Assembly (NCBI GenBank): GCA_946641515.1 | Contig: CAMPBT010000002.1 | Location: 186,001-250,000 of the forward strand | DNA: 64,000 bases | From: UBA3210 sp002363635 | GTDB lineage: Bacteria; Bacillota_I; Bacilli_A; RFN20; CAG-449 | Reading direction: 5' to 3' | Shown here: positions 43,028-52,240 of the stretch, piece after piece | Numbering within the stretch: the stretch's first letter is position 1 | Layout of the letters: every line of letters begins with the position of its first letter | The notes under the pieces: generated by a model | Database searches by the model: none | Told to the model about the DNA's origin: nothing | Seen by the model: the letters and a program-made list of their open reading frames with translations, nothing else | Program-made: the position numbers and the translations under genes

Positions 43028-43684
43028 TTACTTAGCTGCGTTTAAATCTGCCATGATTTGGATACCTGCTGAAGCACCAATTCTTGTAGCACCTGCTTTA
43101 ACCATAGCAAGTAATTCTTCACCTGAGTGAACTCCACCAGAAGCTTTAACACCCATCTTTTTACCAACAGCTTTTCTCATTAATTTAACATCTTCAACTT
43201 TTGCGCCCCATTTTGAGAAACCTGTTGAAGTCTTAACGAAGTCAGCTTTTGCTTTCTTTGATAACTTACATGCTCTGACTTTTTCTTCATCTGTTAATAA
43301 GCAAGTTTCGATAATAACTTTTAATGTCTTTCCTTTTGAAGCTCTTCTAATCTTTCTAATTTCATTTAATGTATATTCATCATCATTTTCTTTTAATCTA
43401 GAAATGTTGATAACCATATCGACTTCATCTGCACCATCTTTGATAGCTTGTTTTGTTTCGAAAACTTTTGATTCAGTTGATGTTGCACCAAGTGGGAAAC
43501 CGATAACTGTGCAAACTTTAACATCTGTACCTTCGAGTAACTTCTTTGATAAAGCAACGTAACCTGGGTTAACACATACTGACATAAAGTCGTATTCTCT
43601 TGCTTCCTTGCAGAGCTTTTCGATGTCTGCGTCGACACAATCTGGTTTTAATAATGTGTGATCAATTAATTTGTTGTAATCCAT
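43028..43684 (-). CDS. deoC: Deoxyribose-phosphate aldolase
   Basis: 218 residues, standard length. Active-site segments: TLLKPDC, EVDMVINIS (catalytic Asp region), KVIIETCLL (catalytic Lys) and ADFVKTSTGF (Schiff-base Lys). Splits deoxyribose-5-phosphate to acetaldehyde and glyceraldehyde-3-phosphate. AAAGGAG site precedes it; starts directly after the kinase stop. No other nucleoside catabolic genes nearby. Confidence 0.95.
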   Translation of the reverse strand: MDYNKLIDHTLLKPDCVDADIEKLCKEAREYDFMSVCVNPGYVALSKKLLEGTDVKVCTVIGFPLGATSTESKVFETKQAIKDGADEVDMVINISRLKENDDEYTLNEIRKIRRASKGKTLKVIIETCLLTDEEKVRACKLSKKAKADFVKTSTGFSKWGAKVEDVKLMRKAVGKKMGVKASGGVHSGEELLAMVKAGATRIGASAGIQIMADLNAAK

Positions 43685-44620
43685 TTATAATGACTCCTTT
43701 CTTGATTTCTTTGTTTTAATATATGTCATTGGATCTACAGGTAAGCGACTTGATGGGAAGTAGCGGAGGTCATTGTGAACAACCTCTACTGTTCCTGGGA
43801 ATAAATCGTAGATTTCACCATCTAACTCAGTTTCAAGCTGTGGTTCAATCTCTATATGAACTTTCTTACATTTAATACGATGAGTATATTTAAGTGTAAG
43901 TAAACCTTTCTTTTGAAATTTTAACAATTGAGAAAGTAAGACAATACGTGGAAATTTTTCTACATAAATAAAATCTATATATCCATCTTCTATATCAGCA
44001 TCTAAGCACATTGGCATCATACCGCCTGCCCAAATGCCATTACAGCAATCGACCATGAAGACTTCTTTTGATTGTTCTTCACCATCATCAATTCGAAATT
44101 TAATCTTGTAAGTCTTATAAAATAGAATTGTCTTTAACAATGCTTTTTGATAAGACTGGCGAGAATTGTATTTAGCACGTAATTCAATTTCTTTTTTAAG
44201 TAATTGCAAATCAAAGCCAGTACCGATAATATTAAACGCTCTCATTTTACCTAAAGTTAAATAATCGATATATTTAGGTTCGTTATTTAAGATATTATCA
44301 ATATTTTCTTTAACATCGAAATGAATGTTTAAAGTTCTAGCAAGATCATTACCAGTTCCAGCAGGAATTAATCCAAGTGGAACCTTAGTATTCATACCAT
44401 TAAGAACTTCAAAAAAAGTACCATCTCCACCAACTGCAATAATTGCATCGCAATCTTTTTTGGACGAGCATTCTTTTGCTAGTTCAACACTATGGCCTTT
44501 GTATTCTGAAATGTGAGTTTCAAATTTAACTTTCTTTTCAGTAAGATAATTTTCAACTTCTTCTAAGACATTTTGTCCTATCTTAGATTTCTTTTTACCA
44601 GAAGCAATTACATAATACAT
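43685..44620 (-). CDS. Diacylglycerol/lipid kinase family protein
   Basis: 311 residues. GGDGT (64-68) with IIAVGG before it and NVLNG-like EVLNGM after, then IPAGTGNDLARTL (about 84-96), the DAGK catalytic domain of DgkB/YegS type; the rest is a beta-sandwich. Phosphorylates diacylglycerol or a related lipid at the membrane surface. First gene of a two-gene unit with deoC. Confidence 0.88.
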   Translation of the reverse strand: MYYVIASGKKKSKIGQNVLEEVENYLTEKKVKFETHISEYKGHSVELAKECSSKKDCDAIIAVGGDGTFFEVLNGMNTKVPLGLIPAGTGNDLARTLNIHFDVKENIDNILNNEPKYIDYLTLGKMRAFNIIGTGFDLQLLKKEIELRAKYNSRQSYQKALLKTILFYKTYKIKFRIDDGEEQSKEVFMVDCCNGIWAGGMMPMCLDADIEDGYIDFIYVEKFPRIVLLSQLLKFQKKGLLTLKYTHRIKCKKVHIEIEPQLETELDGEIYDLFPGTVEVVHNDLRYFPSSRLPVDPMTYIKTKKSRKESL

Positions 44621-44706
44621 ATAATCTCTTTTTCTCCGAATTATATTTTATCATAGATATTAATATTAGAAAACACCTTAAATCATAGAAAAAACTAATT
44701 TTTCAA

Positions 44707-44730
44707 CAAAAAAAGAGGCAAATGCCTCTT
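44707..44730 (-). terminator. Terminator of rpmF
   Basis: Stem AAGAGGCA / TGCCTCTT with a two-base centre, T run on the minus strand. Confidence 0.85.
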
Positions 44731-44755
44731 AATTTATAAATATCTAATCTAACTA

Positions 44756-44932
44756 TTATTTAACAGAAACTACCTGTTTGCCATCGTAGAATCCACACTT
44801 TGGGCAAACCTTGTGAGACTGAATTGTTTCACCACAGTTTGGGCATTTTACTAAACCTGTAACTGTTAATTTAAAGTTTGATCTTCTCTGTCTTTTTGTT
44901 GTTTTAGATGTTCTTCTTGCTGGTACTGCCAT
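44756..44932 (-). CDS. rpmF: 50S ribosomal protein L32
   Basis: 58 residues: MAVPARRTSKTTKRQRRS at the N-terminus and a four-cysteine zinc ribbon CPNC (30-33) and CPKC (43-46), ending FYDGKQVV. Typical length and sequence of zinc-binding L32. AGGAGGTG precedes the ATG. Stands alone here, without the YceD-like partner often found upstream. Too short for the usual ORF cut-off. Confidence 0.95.
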   Translation of the reverse strand: MAVPARRTSKTTKRQRRSNFKLTVTGLVKCPNCGETIQSHKVCPKCGFYDGKQVVSVK

Positions 44933-45037
44933 TTTTCACACCTCCTAATAAATGCTTTTTGACACGTTTACCATTTTATCTTAATAAAAATTAAGTGTCA
45001 ACAATAATTTGCTATATATGATTTTTCTTTCTAAATA

Positions 45038-46090
45038 TTATTTAGAAGCTTTTTTTATTGCTCTTAAGTCGTTAGCTAAATCAAGTAATAATTTTTCTGT
45101 TTTGTCCCAACCTAGGCACGGATCAGTAATTGATTTACCATAGACTCCTTCGCCGACTTTTTGGCATCCGTCTTCAATATAAGACTCAATCATTAGGCCT
45201 TTTACGACTTTTCTAATATGTTCATTAAGTTTTAAAGAATGAACAATTTCTTTAGCGATTCTAATTTGTTCTAAGTACTGTTTATTTGAATTGCAGTGGT
45301 TGCAATCAACAACAATTGCAGGGTTAGAGAAATTTTCTTCTGAATATAATTCTGCTAATTTATTTAATGTTTCATAATGGTAATTTGGTTGCATTTCACC
45401 ATTCTCATCAACATAACCTCTTAAAATTGCATGTGCATATGGGTTACCTTTTGTTTCAACTTCCCATGCTCTATAGATAAATGTATGAGAATGTTGAGCA
45501 GCATTTATTGCGTTTAACATAACTGTAATATCACCTGATGTAGGATTTTTCATTCCAACTGGTACATCAATACCAGAAGCTGTTAAACGGTGTTCTTGAT
45601 CTTCAACAGATCTAGCACCTACTGCTACATAAGTAAGTAAATCATCTAAATATTCATGATTTTCTGGGTATAACATTTCATCTGCACATGAGAAACCAGT
45701 TTCTTTTAACGCTCTCATATGCATTTTTCTAATAGCAATTAAACCTTTAACCATTTCTGGTTTTCCAGTTGGATCTGGTTGATGAAGCATACCTTTATAG
45801 CCAGCACCTGTAGTTCTTGGTTTATTTGTATAGATTCTAGGAACAATCTTAATTACATCATCAATCTTATCTTGAACGCCTCTTAATCTTTTAATGTAAT
45901 CAATAACTGATTCTTCATTATCAGCAGAGCAAGGACCAATGATAAGTAAGAATCTATCGTCTTTGCCAGATAAAATATCTTTTACTTCTTTATCATTTTT
46001 TTCTTTAACCAACTTATCTTCGTTAGATAATGGGTACATATTTCTAACTTCTTCTGGCGAAGGAAGTTGTTGTTTTTTTACTATATTCAT
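45038..46090 (-). CDS. aroF: DAHP synthase (3-deoxy-7-phosphoheptulonate synthase), AroFGH type
   Basis: 350 residues, class I-alpha: LLIIGPCSADNEE (about 47-59), RIYTNKPRTTGAGYKG, KNPTSGD and DCNHCNSNK (Cys and His of the metal site). Makes DAHP from PEP and erythrose-4-phosphate, the first shikimate step. Preceded by chorismate mutase with an 11-base gap, so the two form an operon separate from the other aro genes at 17655-23529. Confidence 0.95.
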   Translation of the reverse strand: MNIVKKQQLPSPEEVRNMYPLSNEDKLVKEKNDKEVKDILSGKDDRFLLIIGPCSADNEESVIDYIKRLRGVQDKIDDVIKIVPRIYTNKPRTTGAGYKGMLHQPDPTGKPEMVKGLIAIRKMHMRALKETGFSCADEMLYPENHEYLDDLLTYVAVGARSVEDQEHRLTASGIDVPVGMKNPTSGDITVMLNAINAAQHSHTFIYRAWEVETKGNPYAHAILRGYVDENGEMQPNYHYETLNKLAELYSEENFSNPAIVVDCNHCNSNKQYLEQIRIAKEIVHSLKLNEHIRKVVKGLMIESYIEDGCQKVGEGVYGKSITDPCLGWDKTEKLLLDLANDLRAIKKASK

Positions 46091-46101
46091 ACTGTTTACT
46101 C

Positions 46102-46386
46102 CTATTTCTTATCATTGTAATTTAATAAATCACGTTGATATTTTTTGGATACATCCATTAAGTTTTGTTGATATAAAACATAATACTCTTTTAAAGATTG
46201 GTCTTTTAAATAAGCAGCGTTTCTATCAAGCACTTCTTTTTCACGTTTCAAATCTTCAATTGGCGCACCAGATTCTTTTTTTGCTTCCGCAACGATTTTA
46301 GCGCATTCCATTCTTTTTTCAAAAAGAGCCGCCATTTCTTTATCAATAGCATTAATTTGTAATCTTACTTCATCGAGTTTAGTCAT
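46102..46386 (-). CDS. Chorismate mutase (AroQ class)
   Basis: 94 residues, all helical: LDEVRLQINAIDKEMAALFEKRMECAKIVAEAK with the usual Arg, Glu and Arg contacts, then R48-like DLKREKEVLDR. Turns chorismate to prephenate. Stand-alone, though placed beside DAHP synthase, with which this class is fused in other Firmicutes. AAAGGAGG precedes the start. Confidence 0.9.
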   Translation of the reverse strand: MTKLDEVRLQINAIDKEMAALFEKRMECAKIVAEAKKESGAPIEDLKREKEVLDRNAAYLKDQSLKEYYVLYQQNLMDVSKKYQRDLLNYNDKK

Positions 46387-46458
46387 AGCATCCTCCTTTT
46401 AATAGATTTGCACTAATAGAATAACGTTTTAAAATATATTTTTAAATATAAATTAAAT

Positions 46459-46484
46459 AATCGCTCAAGAAAACTTAAGCGATT
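46459..46484 (-). terminator. Hairpin after mtaB/before the aro pair
   Basis: AATCGCTCAAG / CTTAAGCGATT with AAAA loop (one wobble). On the minus strand the sequence after it is T-rich. It is just downstream of the mtaB stop. Confidence 0.65.
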
Positions 46485-46491
46485 AATGAAT

Positions 46492-47781
46492 TTATTTGTT
46501 AAATTGATGGAATTTAACCTTAACTACTTCGTTACGGTTATCGACATCACTTTCAAAGAAAACATCTAGATATTCAGAAGAATGTCCATAAGAAAGATGT
46601 TTCTTTTCATCCCATGTTTCGACAATAACATCAACTTCTTTGCCTTCAAATTTCTTAAAGTAACGGTCTTGAAGTTCATTGCCTAAAGTAATAAGTTCTT
46701 TAACTCTTTTCTTTTTAACATCTGCAGGAACTTGGTTCTTCATTTTTGCCGCGACAGTTCCAGGGCGTTGAGAATATGGAAAGACGTGTAAGAAATCAAA
46801 ATCACATTCTTTAATAAATTCTTTTGATTCTTCAAATTCTTCTTCAGTTTCCCCTGGGAAACCAACAATGACGTCTGCGGCTAATGCTGCATCAGGAAGT
46901 TCTCTTCTAATCTTTTTGATTTTTTCTAAGAATTCTTCTTTTGTATATTTTCTATTCATTCTCTTTAAAACACTTGCAGAACCAGATTGTAGAGGAATAA
47001 CAAAGTGCTTTGCAATACGAGGATTTTCTTTAAACATTGTGATTAATTCATCATCAATTTGAGATTCTTCAATAGAAGAAATTCTAAGTCTTACTAATTT
47101 TTTGTTATGTTCTAAGATATCTTTAATTAACTGGTTAAAATTATAATTTAAATCTTTAAAATCTTCTCCGTATGAAGCTGTATCAATACCTGTAATAACA
47201 ATTTCTTTGAAATTATTATTAACAAGTCTATCTACTTCGCAAATAACTTCTTCTGGTTTTCTTGAACGTGAATTACCACGTGTATAAGGAATGACACAGT
47301 AAGAGCAAAAATTATTACAGCCATCTTGGACTTTTAAGAAAGCACGAGTGTTTTCTTTATATGCAGAAATAGCAATTTCTTCATATTTTTGATTTCTGTT
47401 ATCTTTTTCAACAGCATAAACAGTTTCTTTTGTTTCTAAATATTGATTGATTAAAGACTCTACATTACCTCTAGAAGATGTGCCAATAATAATGCTTACC
47501 CCAGGAATTTTTGCAATTTCTTTACCTTGTAATTGAGAAGAACAACCCATAACAAAAATAATAGCGTTAGGATATTCCTTAATTGCGTTTCTAATTTTTT
47601 GTCTACTCTTTTGATCACTTGTTGCAGTGACTGAACATGTATTAATAACAAAAATATCACACTGATCATCAATTGATTCAGCGTAGCCAAGTTTATCTAA
47701 TTCTTCAAGAACTGCTTGAGTTTCATATGTATTAACCTTACAGCCTAAAGTTAAGCTCTTATAGTATTTTTGATTAGTCAT
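46492..47781 (-). CDS. mtaB: tRNA (t6A37) methylthiotransferase MtaB
   Basis: 429 residues from ATG 47781 (AAAAGGAGA before it); a longer frame starts in the previous gene. N-terminal MTTase domain with TLGCKVNTYET, radical SAM motif CNNFCSYCVIPYTRG, and a TRAM domain at the end. Methylthiolates t6A37 of tRNAs. Overlaps the preceding gene by eight bases. Confidence 0.93.
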   Translation of the reverse strand: MTNQKYYKSLTLGCKVNTYETQAVLEELDKLGYAESIDDQCDIFVINTCSVTATSDQKSRQKIRNAIKEYPNAIIFVMGCSSQLQGKEIAKIPGVSIIIGTSSRGNVESLINQYLETKETVYAVEKDNRNQKYEEIAISAYKENTRAFLKVQDGCNNFCSYCVIPYTRGNSRSRKPEEVICEVDRLVNNNFKEIVITGIDTASYGEDFKDLNYNFNQLIKDILEHNKKLVRLRISSIEESQIDDELITMFKENPRIAKHFVIPLQSGSASVLKRMNRKYTKEEFLEKIKKIRRELPDAALAADVIVGFPGETEEEFEESKEFIKECDFDFLHVFPYSQRPGTVAAKMKNQVPADVKKKRVKELITLGNELQDRYFKKFEGKEVDVIVETWDEKKHLSYGHSSEYLDVFFESDVDNRNEVVKVKFHQFNK

Positions 47782-48592
47782 TTTTTTCTCCTTTTGAGGC
47801 AAATTTTTCTTTTCTAGAAAGGCGATTTTGAAATCTCTTTCTCATCTTTTTATATGTCTTCTTAGAGATAAATCCATTGCTATATAAACTAAATACAAAA
47901 GTAGGATAAGAAGATGAATAATAAGCATCTACTACATCAGTTAATTTACTCATAATATGATGCATTTCAGGATGCTTAATATATTTATCGTAAAGTGGAA
48001 TTATTTGGTCTAATCTTCCTTGGTCATTAATGATATAAATGCAAGAAAAATCATTTGAATAAAACGCTGCACTTGTTTTATCTTCTTTAATTAAAACTAA
48101 ATTTGTAAATTTAGAATCATATACTTTATATCCATAAGTATCGAATACATCAACAAAGGATGTTAAAGGATTCTTTGTTAATTGATTATAAGGATATTCA
48201 ACTAATTTATCACATTGGTCGTTATAAATAATGTTTAATGGAATAGAAAATAATGGAATATAAATTCTAGCTTTTCCCACACTAAAATATGGAGAATTAT
48301 TCTTTTCATAACTATCCCATAATTTTTTTCTTAAATATTCATTTTGACTAACTTCAGTAACTTTTAACGAATTGTCATATTCTAAATTAAGAACATCATC
48401 GACTAGTTCCTTATTCATCGCGGAACGAATAAGAATGTTACCTTGAATAACTCTAAAAGGATTCCTTTCAGATAAAGGGATATGATAAAAAGAAAGAATT
48501 TGAGTATATTTTCCTGCATTCTCACTAAAAAATCTAAAATCTTCAGTAGAAGAATAATTAATTTTTCTACGTTTAATAGTTCTATCTAGCAT
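47774..48592 (-). CDS. Uncharacterised protein (272 aa)
   Basis: 272 residues from ATG 48592, with GAGGTG eight bases upstream; a TTG six codons earlier is less likely. No family recognised. It looks soluble with scattered beta segments (YFSVGKARIYIPLFSIPLNIIY) and very basic ends (DRTIKRRK, KKMRKRFQNRLSRKEK), suggesting nucleic-acid contact. It overlaps both rsmE and mtaB, two RNA-modification genes, so an RNA-related role is a reasonable guess only. Confidence 0.65.
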   Translation of the reverse strand: MLDRTIKRRKINYSSTEDFRFFSENAGKYTQILSFYHIPLSERNPFRVIQGNILIRSAMNKELVDDVLNLEYDNSLKVTEVSQNEYLRKKLWDSYEKNNSPYFSVGKARIYIPLFSIPLNIIYNDQCDKLVEYPYNQLTKNPLTSFVDVFDTYGYKVYDSKFTNLVLIKEDKTSAAFYSNDFSCIYIINDQGRLDQIIPLYDKYIKHPEMHHIMSKLTDVVDAYYSSSYPTFVFSLYSNGFISKKTYKKMRKRFQNRLSRKEKFASKGEKND

Positions 48593-49313
48593 CTTCTTCA
48601 CCTCTTTCAAGAATAAAGCTGATCGCGCTTAATGAGAAAATTGCAGCAGTTTCACTTCTTAAAATGCGTTTTCCTAATGATATTGAATGATATCCATTAC
48701 TAATCGCATAATCTACTTCCTTAGGTGAAAAACCACCTTCAGAGCCTACTAAAACTGCAATAGATTCATTATCTTTAACCTTCATTAAAGATTCATAAAA
48801 AGTTTCATCAGTAGAATTTTCATAAGCAATATAAGCATGGTCAAAATGGAATTTACCAATATCCTTATAATCGATAATCTTTTCAATTACAGGAATCTTA
48901 TTTCTTTTTGACTGTTCACTTGCTTCAGTTAAAATAGTTCTAAATCTAGTTAATTTCTTTTCAACATCTTCTTTTTTAATTTTTGCAACACATCTTTCAG
49001 ATTGAACTAAAATAATTTCACTGACACCAAGTTCAGTGGCTTTTTGTAAAACTAAATCTAGTTTATCTCCTTTAGGTAAACAATATAAAAGAGTAACTGG
49101 ATTTTTAAGTTCGTGGTCTTCGTCAAGTTTATTAACGACTACTACATCAAGAGGATTAAACGCCTTAATTTCACATAAAAATACTTCATCATTAAAACAA
49201 GCAGTTACTTGATCACCGACCTGCATTCTCATAACTTTTTCAATGTGACGAATTTGATCTTTATCAAGTTCTAAATGTCCATCAACAATGTTACTAACAA
49301 AATATCTTTGCAT
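48582..49313 (-). CDS. rsmE: 16S rRNA (uracil1498-N3)-methyltransferase
   Basis: 243 residues from ATG 49313 (AAAGGAG upstream); the frame from 49346 has no site. N-terminal PUA-like domain with MQRYFV and RHIEKVMRMQVGD, then a SPOUT knot domain: LQKATELGVSEIILVQSERC and GSEGGFSPKEVD, LGKRILRSETAA. Family assignment is secure. The knot residues for SAM binding are complete. Confidence 0.92.
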   Translation of the reverse strand: MQRYFVSNIVDGHLELDKDQIRHIEKVMRMQVGDQVTACFNDEVFLCEIKAFNPLDVVVVNKLDEDHELKNPVTLLYCLPKGDKLDLVLQKATELGVSEIILVQSERCVAKIKKEDVEKKLTRFRTILTEASEQSKRNKIPVIEKIIDYKDIGKFHFDHAYIAYENSTDETFYESLMKVKDNESIAVLVGSEGGFSPKEVDYAISNGYHSISLGKRILRSETAAIFSLSAISFILERGEEDAR

Positions 49314-49375
49314 AAATAAGGCTCCTTTGCCCCTTGAGTATATCATAAGTCAAACAATTTATTAATTGTTTACAT

Positions 49376-49405
49376 AAAAAAGATGTAGGTTTGACCCTAC
49401 ACCTT
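49376..49405 (-). terminator. Terminator of clpB
   Basis: Stem AAGATGTAGG / CCTACACCTT (one wobble), loop TTTGAC, T run on the minus strand. Confidence 0.85.
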
Positions 49406-49412
49406 TAAATGT

Positions 49413-51971
49413 TTACTTTTGCTGAAAAACAAATTGGTCACCTTCATAAGTTACTTTAATAGTAGTCTTTGGAGGAATCTTTCCACTTACTAAAGCTTTA
49501 GCAAGAGGAGTTTCAATTTGACTTTGGATATATCTCTTTAATGGTCTAGCACCATAAACTTTATCAAAGCCTTGTGAGATAATTGTATCCATTGCTTTTT
49601 CATCAAGTTCAAGATGTAATTCCATCTTTTCAAGACGTCTTTCAAGTTCATTAATAAACTTGTTAACAATCTTCTTAACAACAGAGTCATCAAGAGAATT
49701 AAAGTAAACAATATCATCGATTCTATTTAAGAATTCAGGTTTAAAGTGTGCTTTTAATTCACCTTCTACTAACTTCCTATTTTCAGGAGTATTTCCATCA
49801 AGTAAATACTGTGAACCAATATTAGAAGTCATGATAATAATTGTGTTTTTAAAATCAACTACTCGGCCTTGAGAATCAGTAAGTCTACCATCATCAAGAA
49901 CTTGTAATAAGATATTGAAAACATCAGGGTGAGCTTTTTCAATTTCATCAAGTAAGACGATAGAATAAGGTTTTCTTCTAACAGCTTCTGTTAATTGTCC
50001 GCCTTCTTCATATCCTACATATCCTGGAGGGGCACCAAGCAATCTAGAAACACTGAATTTTTCCATATATTCAGACATATCGATACGAATAATTTGTTCT
50101 TCGCTATCAAATAAGTTCTGTGCTAAAGATTTAGCAACTTCAGTTTTACCAACCCCTGTAGGACCTAAGAATAAGAATGAACCGATAGGACGATTTTCAT
50201 CATTAATACCTGCTCTAGATCTAATAATCGCATCAGTAACTCTTTCAAGAGCATCGTCTTGACCAATAACACGTTTACCAAGATTATCTTTTAAAGCAAG
50301 TAATTTACTTGATTCACTTTGTTTTAATTTAGAAACTGGAATACCTGTCCATTTTGCAACAACTTCTGCAATATTTTCTTCTTTAACAATTTCATCAAGC
50401 ATCTTTTCATCTTGAGGATTTTCCTCATTATGTTTAATTAATTCTTCTAAATGAGGAATAACTGAATATTTAAGTCTAGATGCTTCTTCATAATTACCTT
50501 TAGAAATTGCAGCATCATAGTCAAGATGTGCCTTCTGTAAATCAGTTTTTGCACTCTTAGCTTCTTGTAATTCTTTCTTTTCTTTCTGCCATTTAGCAGT
50601 AAAACTATTTTGTTGTTCTTTTAAATTTGCAAGATTCTTATCAAGTTCTGCAAGTCTCTTCTTAGAAACTTCGCTTTCTTCTTTAGATAAAGAAATTCTT
50701 TCAATTTCAAGTTGAGCAATCTTACGATTGATTTCATCAAGTTCAATTGGTAAAGAGTCAATTTGCATTCTAACTGCAGAACATGCTTCATCAATTAAAT
50801 CGATAGCCTTATCAGGTAAGAATCTATCAGTAATATAACGATTAGAAAGAACTGCTGCACTAACTAATGCTGAGTCAAGAATTTGAACACCATGATGGTT
50901 TTCATAAGAATCCTTTAAACCTCTTAAAATAGAAATAGTATCTTCAACTGTTGGTTCACCAACTTGAACTTTCTGCATTCTTCTTTCAAATGCTGGATCT
51001 TTTTCAATATATTTACGATATTCATCTAGAGTTGTTGCACCAATACAATGTAAATCACCTCTAGCAAGCATTGGTTTAAGTAAGTTAGCAGCGTCCATTG
51101 CACCTTGATTACGTCCTGCACCAATTAATGTGTGGATTTCATCAATAAACATAATGATTTTACCTTCAGATTTAGTAATTTCATTTAATGTCGCTTTTAA
51201 TCTTTCCTCAAATTCACCTTGATATTTAGCACCTGCAATTAAAGAACCTAAATCAAGTTCATAAATAATTTTATCTTTAAGTGAGAAAGGTACATCACCC
51301 TTAAAAATTCTCCATGCTAAACCTTCGACAATTGCAGTTTTACCTACACCAGGTTCACCAATTAAAACAGGGTTATTTTTAGTTTTTCTAGATAAGATTT
51401 GGATGACTCTTCTAATTTCTTCATCTCTACCAATAATAGGATCAATCTTACCTTGTGCCACTTCTTTAGTTAAGTCTCTACCATATTTAGTTAAGACTTC
51501 ATATGTTTCTTCTGGATTTGTAGATGTCACTTTCGAATTACCTCGTATTTCTTTAATCGCTTTTTCAGCGTTTTTCTTATTAAAATTAGGGATATTTAAT
51601 AATTTATTAATAATAGAATGTTTAGAATCAAATATTGCTAGAATTAAGTGTTCAACTGATATATATGAATCTCCATAACTCTTTCTATAATTATCAGCGT
51701 TCTTAATCATATTAGAGACATCTACTGATAAATATAAATTATCCACATTGTTACTCTTAGCTTTAGAAGCAATAAAGCCATCAATAACATCAGTAAATGT
51801 TTTTACATTAACGTTGATTTTACCTAAAACATTCTTAAGCATTGAGTCACTAGTATCAAGCATAGCTTTAATAACGTGAGGTACATCAATTTCTGCACTA
51901 TATGCATCTTTTGCAATCTCACTAGATTTATTAATGATACTAATAACTTTTTCAGTCATGTTATTTTCCAT
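49413..51971 (-). CDS. clpB: ATP-dependent disaggregase ClpB
   Basis: 852 residues. Two AAA+ modules with Walker A GEPGVGKTA (first) and GPTGVGKTE (second), a long coiled-coil middle domain (about 395-525) typical of ClpB rather than ClpC, and an N-domain of two repeats. Rescues aggregated protein together with DnaK. Two CIRCE elements and a sigma-A promoter precede it, so it is under HrcA control. The ribosome site GGTGGTGG is unusual but acceptable. Confidence 0.95.
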   Translation of the reverse strand: MENNMTEKVISIINKSSEIAKDAYSAEIDVPHVIKAMLDTSDSMLKNVLGKINVNVKTFTDVIDGFIASKAKSNNVDNLYLSVDVSNMIKNADNYRKSYGDSYISVEHLILAIFDSKHSIINKLLNIPNFNKKNAEKAIKEIRGNSKVTSTNPEETYEVLTKYGRDLTKEVAQGKIDPIIGRDEEIRRVIQILSRKTKNNPVLIGEPGVGKTAIVEGLAWRIFKGDVPFSLKDKIIYELDLGSLIAGAKYQGEFEERLKATLNEITKSEGKIIMFIDEIHTLIGAGRNQGAMDAANLLKPMLARGDLHCIGATTLDEYRKYIEKDPAFERRMQKVQVGEPTVEDTISILRGLKDSYENHHGVQILDSALVSAAVLSNRYITDRFLPDKAIDLIDEACSAVRMQIDSLPIELDEINRKIAQLEIERISLSKEESEVSKKRLAELDKNLANLKEQQNSFTAKWQKEKKELQEAKSAKTDLQKAHLDYDAAISKGNYEEASRLKYSVIPHLEELIKHNEENPQDEKMLDEIVKEENIAEVVAKWTGIPVSKLKQSESSKLLALKDNLGKRVIGQDDALERVTDAIIRSRAGINDENRPIGSFLFLGPTGVGKTEVAKSLAQNLFDSEEQIIRIDMSEYMEKFSVSRLLGAPPGYVGYEEGGQLTEAVRRKPYSIVLLDEIEKAHPDVFNILLQVLDDGRLTDSQGRVVDFKNTIIIMTSNIGSQYLLDGNTPENRKLVEGELKAHFKPEFLNRIDDIVYFNSLDDSVVKKIVNKFINELERRLEKMELHLELDEKAMDTIISQGFDKVYGARPLKRYIQSQIETPLAKALVSGKIPPKTTIKVTYEGDQFVFQQK

Positions 51972-51989
51972 AATACACCACCACCTTTT

Positions 51990-52016
51990 TTAGCACTCTT
52001 TCTCTTTAAGTGCTAA
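51990..52016. promoter_or_regulatory. CIRCE element (downstream copy)
   Basis: TTAGCACTC-N9-AAGTGCTAA: eight of nine arm pairs match the HrcA operator TTAGCACTC-N9-GAGTGCTAA. It lies between the -10 and the clpB ribosome site. Confidence 0.93.
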
Positions 52017-52020
52017 TTAT

Positions 52021-52048
52021 ATTATAGTTCACTTTTTAGCACTGTCAA
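52021..52048 (-). promoter_or_regulatory. Sigma-A promoter of clpB
   Basis: TTGACA (52043-52048), 16-base spacer, TATAAT (52021-52026) on the minus strand. The -35 lies inside the upstream CIRCE. Confidence 0.88.
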
Positions 52049-52062
52049 CTGTTGAGTGCTAA
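52036..52062. promoter_or_regulatory. CIRCE element (upstream copy)
   Basis: TTAGCACTG-N9-GAGTGCTAA, one mismatch. It covers the -35 of the clpB promoter, so HrcA binding would block polymerase directly. Confidence 0.93.
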
Positions 52063-52087
52063 TAATTTATATTTTTTTCAATTTTCT

Positions 52088-52110
52088 TTACGCACGCGTA
52101 AGAATATAAT
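52088..52110 (+). promoter_or_regulatory. Palindrome and -10 of the tRNA-Thr promoter
   Basis: TATAAT (52105-52110) lies 10 bases before the tRNA. Immediately upstream, TTACGC-AC-GCGTAA (52088-52101) is a GC-rich perfect dyad in the promoter spacer, unusual for this AT-rich DNA. Confidence 0.4.
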
Positions 52111-52119
52111 GATATATAG

Positions 52120-52195
<76 letters not shown>

Positions 52196-52201
52196 AAATA
52201 A

Positions 52202-52240
52202 AAAAACACCCGATTATCGAAAAAATAACCGGGTTTATTT
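52202..52240. terminator. Terminator after tRNA-Thr
   Basis: Imperfect stem around CACCCGATTAT / ATAACCGGGT, then TTTATTTTTA. It also ends the convergent YccF gene. Confidence 0.65.

Noticed and set aside
45010..45055. Plus-strand hairpin with T run near the DAHP synthase stop
   Set aside because: No plus-strand gene leads into it, and on the minus strand no T run follows the stem.
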